Assembly: GCA_003663175.1 (NCBI GenBank)
Contig: QMZM01000044.1
Span: 1-8,433 of the forward strand
Reading direction: 5' to 3'
DNA length: 8,433 nucleotides
From: Candidatus Altarchaeales archaeon
GTDB lineage: Archaea; Altiarchaeota; Altiarchaeia; IMC4; QMZM01
Shown here: piece by piece, positions 1 through 5,598 of the stretch
Numbering within the stretch: the stretch's first letter is position 1
Layout of the letters: each line of letters starts with the position of its first letter
Made by a program: the position numbers and the translations under genes
The notes under the pieces: generated by a model
Databases searched by the model: none
What the model saw: only the letters and a program-made list of their open reading frames with translations
Told to the model about the DNA's origin: nothing

Positions 1-1872
1 AATAATAGCATAGAAATTTATAACTATTCTGGAAATTATACGGAAATTAAAATAACAAGGTCTAATGGAGTCTACTCATACTATGTCTGGATAAATGACT
101 CCGCCGGAAATTCAAACTCAACCGAGATTAGGAATATTGTAATTAATGCTACCCCTCCCACCGTAACCTTGATCTCGCCAGAGAACAATTCATTCTCAAA
201 TGGAGATGTAAATCTCTCCTGCAGTGCAACGGATAATGTTCAATTATCTTCTATCTGTTTGTTTTGGAATTATTCTGGCGTGTGGAATTTGAGTGAATGT
301 AGAGATGTTTCTGGAGTCTCAAACTTTACGATATTTGAAAGAACAAATCTGAGTGATAAGACATTTATATGGAATTGTATGGCGTGTGATAATTCATCAA
401 ATTGTGCATTTTACTCAGAGAATCTCTCCGTATGTATAGATACGATACCGCCAAACATGACATTCTATTCCATAACACCGGTGGTCGCAGTAAATGGCAC
501 CAATGTTTCCATAGTGGTCAATGCCACCGATTTACATCTAGATAGAGTATGGGCAGATATAACATTGCCAAGTGGAAGTTCGGAGAGAATTTCCCCACCG
601 CAGAACTTCACGGTTAATCAGACTGGGAGATATAATATAACATTCTTTGCAAACGACTCTGCCGGAAACATGGCATATGGGGAATATTATTTTATCTCAG
701 AAGTGGGGATGCAATTCAATCTATCTGCGACTGGTTATAATGATACCCCGTTGAATATAACCATAGAAATTTATTTTGATGGGAGTTTAATTGCATCGAA
801 TCGATCGGTTGGTAATTTGAGTTTGATCATACCGAGGTATAGATATAATTTGAAATTCTCCGTATTCAATAATTCACTCGTGGCTTCGTTCAATGATGTT
901 AATGTTTCAGAAGATAATAACAAAACCGTAAGGTTCGATAGGCTAAATACAACAGAGTATTTGGTGGTATATGCGATATCATCAAATTATAGTATGAGTA
1001 ATGCAACCCTCAACTTAAGTTATAATGGAACCGATTTCACATCCGAGAGTCATTTAGATGTCTATATATGCCCGGAATGGAACTTTTCATCCCGAGGTTG
1101 CGATGTAAATTGGACAAACATAACCGAAAACATAACCCAAGACTTCGATAATGATTTGTTTATCATAAATGTGCATAGATTTTCTGGCTTTGCGATAAAG
1201 CAAGAGGGGTTCTGCGGAGATGGAGTTAAGAATGATGACGAGGAGTGCGATGGCAATGACTTCGGAGGAAAGACATGCGTTAGTTTCGGCTACGATTATG
1301 GCTCATTAAGTTGCACATCTGATTGCAAGATCTCTACAAGTGGATGTGAAAATAGAAAATTTAGTGGCTATATAAGTTCTGGGGGTGGTGGCGGCGGTTC
1401 ATCATATGTTTCAAAGCCAAAACCGAGTTGCTTTGATGGGATTCAGAATTGTCATCATGGAAGTTGTGAGGAGGGAATTGACTGCGGTGGACCTTGCCAG
1501 CCGTGTCCCTCCTGCTTTGATGGGATTCAGAATCAGGGAGAGGAGGGAGTTGACTGTGGAGGTCCTTGCGAGCCATGCATTACCACTACAACCTCGACTA
1601 TAACCATAACCACAATCCCAACCCCAACCACCACCACGACTGTGGTAGCATTAACAACAATTAAAGAAACGACCTCAAGCGTAGAAACAACTACTGTAAT
1701 GAGTGAGGAGTCAAGGGATATATTCTATGCCATGATTCTAATTGTGGTGTCCGTTGTTATGATTATCGCAGCATTGATCCTTAGAATGAGGAGGGGCGGT
1801 AAAGAAATTACTGAAGGGCTGGAAGGGGATATGTATAAACTTAGGAGTATGATTACTCATGAGGAGGAATGA
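1..1872 (+). CDS. Large glycosylated cell-surface protein with Ig-like domains, Cys-rich modules, Thr stalk and C-terminal membrane anchor (5' partial)
   Basis: The frame is open from base 1, so the start lies left of the window and 623 residues are visible. The TTG at 169 sits inside an Ig-like domain and is not a credible start. Residues 1-50 are the tail of one Ig-like domain. Two more follow (about 51-150 and 151-232), with linkers TPP and DTIPP. A beta-rich region (about 234-400) ends in HRFSGFAI, typical of archaeal surface proteins. By hand count about 39 N-X-S/T sequons lie in residues 1-377 and none after. A six-Cys module (405-450, CGDG...ECDG), a Gly6 linker, two CFDGIQN modules and a Thr-rich stalk follow. 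One helix (about 574-594) is followed by RMRR and a short acidic tail. I infer a type I membrane protein facing outward. The specific role (adhesion, surface layer, partner binding) cannot be told from sequence. Confidence 0.88.
   Translation, partial: NNSIEIYNYSGNYTEIKITRSNGVYSYYVWINDSAGNSNSTEIRNIVINATPPTVTLISPENNSFSNGDVNLSCSATDNVQLSSICLFWNYSGVWNLSECRDVSGVSNFTIFERTNLSDKTFIWNCMACDNSSNCAFYSENLSVCIDTIPPNMTFYSITPVVAVNGTNVSIVVNATDLHLDRVWADITLPSGSSERISPPQNFTVNQTGRYNITFFANDSAGNMAYGEYYFISEVGMQFNLSATGYNDTPLNITIEIYFDGSLIASNRSVGNLSLIIPRYRYNLKFSVFNNSLVASFNDVNVSEDNNKTVRFDRLNTTEYLVVYAISSNYSMSNATLNLSYNGTDFTSESHLDVYICPEWNFSSRGCDVNWTNITENITQDFDNDLFIINVHRFSGFAIKQEGFCGDGVKNDDEECDGNDFGGKTCVSFGYDYGSLSCTSDCKISTSGCENRKFSGYISSGGGGGGSSYVSKPKPSCFDGIQNCHHGSCEEGIDCGGPCQPCPSCFDGIQNQGEEGVDCGGPCEPCITTTTSTITITTIPTPTTTTTVVALTTIKETTSSVETTTVMSEESRDIFYAMILIVVSVVMIIAALILRMRRGGKEITEGLEGDMYKLRSMITHEEE
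1429..1578 (+). repeat. Tandem pair of CFDGIQN...DCGGPC cysteine modules
   Basis: Two copies lie back to back in frame inside the surface-protein gene: 1429-1506 (26 residues) and 1513-1578 (22 residues), joined by Pro-Ser. Both start CFDGIQN and end DCGGPCxPC. The DNA is also very similar at the first 21 bases, which points to a fairly recent duplication or to selection on the sequence. The first copy carries the extra segment CHHGSC at 1450-1467 in place of Gln-Gly. Cysteine counts are six and four, both even, which fits disulfide pairing outside the cell. The module is widespread in secreted bacterial and archaeal proteins, often just before a membrane anchor. Confidence 0.85.
1579..1710 (+). 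other. Low-complexity Thr-rich stalk
   Basis: About 44 codons dominated by Thr (ACC, ACA, ACT, ACG), with Ile, Val, Pro and Ser, between the cysteine modules and the membrane helix. Codons for the Thr runs are mixed, so this is selected protein composition rather than a simple DNA microsatellite. It likely forms an extended, possibly O-glycosylated stalk that holds the ectodomain away from the membrane. The neighbouring minus-strand surface protein has a similar stalk. Confidence 0.75.
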
Positions 1873-1875
1873 ATC

Positions 1876-3360
1876 TTATCTCTTCTTCATTAAAATTGCT
1901 GCAACAATTATAATCATAACTCCAAATATAACTCCATAGATCACCGGAAATCCGCGAGTTTCCTCGAGTGTGGTGGTTGTCAGCAGGGAAGATGTTGTCG
2001 GTGTTGTCGATAGTGTGGTTTGAAGTGTAGATGTGCTCGTGCTTATAATCGAATTTATCTTATTTAGCATCGAATGGCAGTCATTTATATCATCTGGAGA
2101 AATTCCCGTATTTGGAAGCTTTGTTATGTTTATCGCCTTCTCAAGTTCTATTCTTGCATTTTCATAATCGCCCTTATCGAATAAATTCTTACCTCTTTCA
2201 TAGAATTCGTAGAATCTCTTTTGGTTTATATAGATTTCCCTCGCTTTGAAGCAATATACTGTAAAGTCTTTACCCGCAGATATCAATTCATTTTTTCCAT
2301 CATCATCTAAGTCAGAGATTTCTATATCTGAAACCTCCCTGTATGGCGAGTATTCGAATTCCACCTCTTTGCTCTTATCAATGACATGGATCTTCTTTGA
2401 GCCAGAGACTATCTCCTCTATGCTATCCCAGTCCAGGTCCCCGGAGGTTACCTTATTTACCGACGAATTTGTATCAAAATCCCATATCAGATTCCCCTTC
2501 GAATCGAGAAGATAGAGTTTATCTGAGCCAACAATTATCTCCTTCTCGCCATCACCCTCTAAATCTGAGATGTGTACGCTCTTTATCGTTCCAAATGTAT
2601 TGAATTTCCACTTCAAATTTCCATCATTTGTAATTACATATAATGTTGGATGCGTCCCAACAATTATCTCCTTCCCACCATCCATATCAATATCATCTAC
2701 AATCAAGTCATAAATTGTGTTGGTGTCGAATTTCCACCTCAATCTTCTTTCGTTATCATATACCATCAGATACGATGAACCAACAATGACCTCTTTTTTC
2801 CCATCGCCATCTAAGTCGGAGATTGCAATCCCCCATGGAAAGTCCCCCCTGAATGATTTCTGCCATAGGATATCGAAATTATCATTGAAGATATAAATTG
2901 TGTGATCCCTCATTGAACCAGAAACCGCAATTATATCTAGTTTATCGTCAAGGTCGAAATCTGCAGTAATAATCTTCTTAACATCATCCTTTGTAACGAA
3001 TTTTGATTTTAAATTCATGTTGTAATCAAAAATATGGACGGGTCTGCACGAACCCGCCAGAATTTCATCACATCCATCATTATCGATATCCCCAGCATAT
3101 ACAGAGAAGACTGCACATTTTGCGTTGTATTTCCAAATCTTTGATCCATTATGGCTTATCAGGTGGATGTGGTTGTCATAGGATGCCGCAATTATTTCCC
3201 TTTTTCCATCACCATTGAGGTCACTTATATGGATGTCATTTATCGCTTCTCTTGCGAGATATCTCCACTCTAAGGTCATATAGGGATTTATCTGTGCAGA
3301 TACAATATTTATAACATAAAGAAGTGAGAGTACTCCAATTAAATTCCTTATCGTTGTCAT
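1876..3360 (-). CDS. Membrane-anchored FG-GAP/VCBS beta-propeller surface protein with TPR-like segment
   Basis: A 494-residue protein. I chose the ATG at 3360 because it places a signal peptide at the N-terminus (Met, Arg, hydrophobic core at residues 7-20, then VSA|Q). The frame continues up to an ATG at 3471, but those 37 residues come from AT-rich spacer and would bury the signal. Eight acidic Ca-loop motifs of the FG-GAP/VCBS type lie at residues 47, 91, 134, 182, 223, 266, 308 and 350, about 41-48 apart, each followed by E/D-I-I/V. Blades are rich in K-W-K/F and I-W-D-F strands, as in propellers. Residues 384-412 match one TPR (G390, GDY 397-399, A402, A409), with a further short helix to 439. 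A Ser/Thr stalk (440-465), a helix (about 471-490) and MKKR end the protein. It is predicted to face outward, with ligand and partner unknown. It converges with the plus-strand surface gene, 3 bp away. Confidence 0.87.
   Translation of the reverse strand: MTTIRNLIGVLSLLYVINIVSAQINPYMTLEWRYLAREAINDIHISDLNGDGKREIIAASYDNHIHLISHNGSKIWKYNAKCAVFSVYAGDIDNDGCDEILAGSCRPVHIFDYNMNLKSKFVTKDDVKKIITADFDLDDKLDIIAVSGSMRDHTIYIFNDNFDILWQKSFRGDFPWGIAISDLDGDGKKEVIVGSSYLMVYDNERRLRWKFDTNTIYDLIVDDIDMDGGKEIIVGTHPTLYVITNDGNLKWKFNTFGTIKSVHISDLEGDGEKEIIVGSDKLYLLDSKGNLIWDFDTNSSVNKVTSGDLDWDSIEEIVSGSKKIHVIDKSKEVEFEYSPYREVSDIEISDLDDDGKNELISAGKDFTVYCFKAREIYINQKRFYEFYERGKNLFDKGDYENARIELEKAINITKLPNTGISPDDINDCHSMLNKINSIISTSTSTLQTTLSTTPTTSSLLTTTTLEETRGFPVIYGVIFGVMIIIVAAILMKKR
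2284..3222 (-). repeat. Eight propeller repeats with DxDxDG-like calcium loops
   Basis: Protein-level repeats inside the propeller gene. The loops are DLNGDGKREI, DIDNDGCDEI, DFDLDDKLDI, DLDGDGKKEV, DIDMDGGKEI, DLEGDGEKEI, DLDWDSIEEI and DLDDDGKNEL. Five fit the D-x-D/N/E-x-D-G pattern closely, and the eighth has Asp in place of the variable position. Loops 3 and 7 lack the Gly: 3 has Asp there, and 7 has Ser with few of the later charges. The repeats are diverged at DNA level, so this is an old array, not a recent expansion. Confidence 0.85.
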
Positions 3361-3394
3361 CGTGGCAATTTTAAGAATTTTAATTAGAATTTTA

Positions 3395-3402
3395 GGTTTA
3401 TA
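3395..3402 (-). promoter_or_regulatory. Candidate TATA box for the propeller gene
   Basis: Read on the minus strand, the spacer holds TATAAACC here, about 35-42 bases before the ATG at 3360. With the usual archaeal spacing from TATA centre to start site (about 25 bases), transcription would begin near 3374 and give a leader of about 14 bases. A second AT-rich candidate, CTTATATTTTAA, lies at 3407-3418. The whole spacer is so AT-rich that either match could be chance. No Shine-Dalgarno motif precedes the ATG, which fits a short or absent leader. Confidence 0.3.
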
Positions 3403-3422
3403 ATTATTAAAATATAAGATAT

Positions 3423-3429
3423 AAAAAAA
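3423..3429 (-). terminator. Candidate oligo-T terminator after the mat gene
   Basis: The minus strand carries seven T in a row here, about 46 bases past the mat stop codon at 3476 and in a U-rich context. Archaeal RNA polymerase can terminate at such tracts without a hairpin, and I see no strong stem before it. It would separate the housekeeping run from the propeller gene. Confidence 0.35.
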
Positions 3430-3475
3430 CAACATAAAATTACATAAAATAGAGAGTCTGCAATTCCTCATTTAC

Positions 3476-4642
3476 TTAGAATGTCCTTATCCTGCCCTCG
3501 ATACACATTTCTGTTATTGTTGTTATGTTCTCGAGCCAATAATCTGCTATCTCGATCGCCCTTCTCTTTAATTTTTTATCCCCAACAATATTTATTGACG
3601 CGATCATCGGTTCGTCGATTGGCTTACCTATCTGACTCATCAGTCTTACATGAACCTCTTCCGCTCCCTCCCCTGCGATCTCTTCGGCAATTTCCCTTGA
3701 GAGTAGATTATAAATCTTTCCCACATGATTAACCGGGTTTTTTCCCGATGCAGCTTCAAGGGAGACGGGTCTGCACGGAGTTATCAAGCCGTTGACCCTG
3801 TTGCCCCTACCAACGGAGCCGTCATCTCCTTGTTCTGCACTCGTGCCGGTGAATGTTAAATATACGCTGCCATCTTCATAATCATCAGCAGTATTTATGT
3901 AAATATCGACATCCCTCTCCGTCATTCTTGATACAAATCTCTCCAGTTTTGAGTGCAATTTTTCAATTACTGATATGTAGTGGTCAAGGCTTTTTATGTA
4001 TCTTGAGACCATCGCGGCGGCAATTGTTAAATTTATCCTGTCCCCATTTCTGAATCCCATTACCTTCACATCCTCACCGACCTCTCTCATACCGAGTTTC
4101 CTATTGATATAGATCTCTGTTTCAAGCACAATTCTCTCCAAGTCTGAGAGCGGGGCATAACCAACACCAAATGATGTATCATTTGATTTTGGAATTCCAT
4201 TCTTTTCAAATATATGCTGTAAATCTGCAGAACCCATGCCAATTCTCTGATCAATCTCAGCAAATTTATCAATTTCAATATTCTTCAATGTATTTTTTAG
4301 ATACTCTCTTGCAGATTCAATTGCAATCTCCGCAATTGGTATCCTTTCATTTCCAACCCTCTTTGTCGCTCTTCCTCCAAGAAGAATGTATACCGGACGT
4401 ATCATCTCACCACCGCCATACTCTGGCTTTGCGGCACCTCCCACAAGCTCTACCTGGTCCGTGTTGTGATGCAGGACTCTGCCATATCTGTGCAGATATT
4501 CCCTGCATAATGCCCTGGAAACGGATTCTGCGATTCCATCACATAGGGAATCCGGATGTCCCAAACCTTTTCTCTCAACGAGTTCAATTTTCTGTTTTTC
4601 AATTGGCGTTATCCTTGGGAATTCAACAACTATGTTTCTCAT
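3476..4642 (-). CDS. mat: S-adenosylmethionine synthetase, archaeal type
   Basis: A 388-residue protein close to the usual length (about 400) of archaeal methionine adenosyltransferase, a cytosolic enzyme that makes S-adenosylmethionine from methionine and ATP, releasing phosphate and diphosphate. It is the archaeal family (PF01941/COG1812), unlike bacterial MetK in sequence. Hallmarks are ERKGLGHPDSLCDGIAE at 23-39, NTDQVELVGG at 60-69 with AKPEYGGGE at 71-79, the NDTSFGVGYAPLSDLE block at 154-169, and the long conserved stretch at 265-312 (TGTSAEQGDDGSVGRG, then NGLITPCRPVSLEAASGKNP). The protein is full length with no lost motif. Its ATG overlaps the radA stop by four bases (ATGA), so it is probably translated with radA. 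SAM would serve methylation of tRNA, rRNA and proteins, and radical-SAM enzymes elsewhere in the genome. Confidence 0.96.
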   Translation of the reverse strand: MRNIVVEFPRITPIEKQKIELVERKGLGHPDSLCDGIAESVSRALCREYLHRYGRVLHHNTDQVELVGGAAKPEYGGGEMIRPVYILLGGRATKRVGNERIPIAEIAIESAREYLKNTLKNIEIDKFAEIDQRIGMGSADLQHIFEKNGIPKSNDTSFGVGYAPLSDLERIVLETEIYINRKLGMREVGEDVKVMGFRNGDRINLTIAAAMVSRYIKSLDHYISVIEKLHSKLERFVSRMTERDVDIYINTADDYEDGSVYLTFTGTSAEQGDDGSVGRGNRVNGLITPCRPVSLEAASGKNPVNHVGKIYNLLSREIAEEIAGEGAEEVHVRLMSQIGKPIDEPMIASINIVGDKKLKRRAIEIADYWLENITTITEMCIEGRIRTF

Positions 4643-5574
4643 TCTACATCACGGATTCCATCTACCGTCACCTCAAATATACATTCGGCTTCGGGCAGGT
4701 TTGGGGAGTCTATAAGGCGCGCGATCCTCTTGTCACCCTTTCCCTTCCTGAGATAAACCCTAAATGTGGCGGTATGACCAACGATATGACCACCTATGGG
4801 AGCGGTCGGGTCTCCAAAGAGCACATCAGGTCGTGCCATCACCTGATTTGTTACAACAACGGCAATATTATGCAGGTCTGCTATCTTTCTCTGGAGTATA
4901 TGTAACAATCTATTTAACTTTTGTTGTCTCTCAGCGAGCGCGCTTCTTCCGGTGTATTCTGCCCTAAAGTGAGCGGTTAATGAATCCACAACAACCAATT
5001 TTATATTATACTCCTTTGCAATCTCTGATGCCTTCTCGGCGAGTAGCATCTGATGGTCCGAGTTATATGCCCTTGCGACATATATATTCTTCAGTGTCTC
5101 TTCCGGATCCAACTCGAGATACTTGGCCATTTGTTGAATTCTCTCGGGTCTGAATGTATTCTCCGTGTCGATATATACCGCATTTCCCTCCAAGCCACCC
5201 CTTTCCCTTGGCAATTGAACATTTACAGATAATTGATGACCTAATTGTGTTTTTCCAGAGCCAAATTTCCCAAAGAATTCGGTAATCGCCTGGGTTTCAA
5301 TTCCACCCCCGAGCAATCTGTCGAATTCCTTACTACCAGTTGTTAATTTACCGATCTTTTCCCTCTTCTTCATGACCTCGAGACCTGTTTCAAAGCCCAT
5401 ATTGAGCCTTTTTCTCGCGGCATTTATAATCTTTATTGCAGAACTCTCACCAATTCCAACCTCTTTTAGTTCGGAAATCGATGCCGCAGCGATCGATTCT
5501 AAGCTGTGAAGACCCGCTTCCCTTAATTTTTCGGCAATCGATTTTCCAACACCCGGCAAGTCTTCAAGATCCAT
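4639..5574 (-). CDS. radA: RadA recombinase (archaeal RecA/Rad51 family)
   Basis: A 311-residue full-length RadA. It forms ATP-dependent filaments on single-stranded DNA and catalyses strand exchange in homologous recombination and fork repair. The N-terminal helix-hairpin-helix domain starts with DLPGVGKSIAEKL (residues 4-16) and runs to about 57. The linker motif for filament assembly is FETG (61-64). I recall the similar FxxG in methanococcal RadA, where Pyrococcus has FxxA. Walker A is GKFGSGKT (102-109), with K108 binding phosphate. YIDTENTFRPERI (134-146) is the family signature, Walker B is VVVDS (194-198), and the DNA-binding L2 region (about 249-263) is followed by GGHIVGHTATFRVYLRKGKG. 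There is no intein, although some archaeal radA genes have one. It follows lonB by 24 bases with no Shine-Dalgarno motif and overlaps mat by four. Confidence 0.97.
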   Translation of the reverse strand: MDLEDLPGVGKSIAEKLREAGLHSLESIAAASISELKEVGIGESSAIKIINAARKRLNMGFETGLEVMKKREKIGKLTTGSKEFDRLLGGGIETQAITEFFGKFGSGKTQLGHQLSVNVQLPRERGGLEGNAVYIDTENTFRPERIQQMAKYLELDPEETLKNIYVARAYNSDHQMLLAEKASEIAKEYNIKLVVVDSLTAHFRAEYTGRSALAERQQKLNRLLHILQRKIADLHNIAVVVTNQVMARPDVLFGDPTAPIGGHIVGHTATFRVYLRKGKGDKRIARLIDSPNLPEAECIFEVTVDGIRDVE

Positions 5575-5598
5575 CTTAAAAATATTTTGGTTTATTGA

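Noticed and set aside
169..171. TTG at 169 as the start of the plus-strand surface gene.
   Set aside because: The same frame is open and codes for Ig-like sequence rich in sequons from base 1, so the gene simply runs off the left edge.
1863..1914. GGAGG followed by an ATG at 1869 opening a 14-codon frame.
   Set aside because: The spacing between GGAGG and the ATG is a single base, the frame is tiny and antisense to the propeller gene, and GAGGAGGAA is explained as the Glu-Glu-Glu end of the surface protein.
2284..3222. Regular spacing of similar DNA in the propeller gene as a possible CRISPR-like or tandem DNA repeat.
   Set aside because: The similarity is at protein level (calcium loops every 41-48 residues). 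The DNA copies are diverged and the frame is continuous.
3361..3471. A 37-residue N-terminal extension of the propeller protein from the ATG at 3471.
   Set aside because: It would place a second hydrophobic stretch before a good signal peptide. It is translated from AT-rich spacer holding the likely promoter and an oligo-T tract, so the ATG at 3360 is preferred.
4171..4905. A 244-codon open frame on the plus strand, the longest one not called as a gene.
   Set aside because: It is antisense to the 5' part of mat and the 3' part of radA, both with clear family motifs. Its translation is rich in Gln, His, Ser and Leu with no recognisable domain.
4738..5574. Possible intein in radA, and likewise in lonB.
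   Set aside because: Both proteins run straight through their Walker and catalytic motifs at normal length with no inserted splicing domain.
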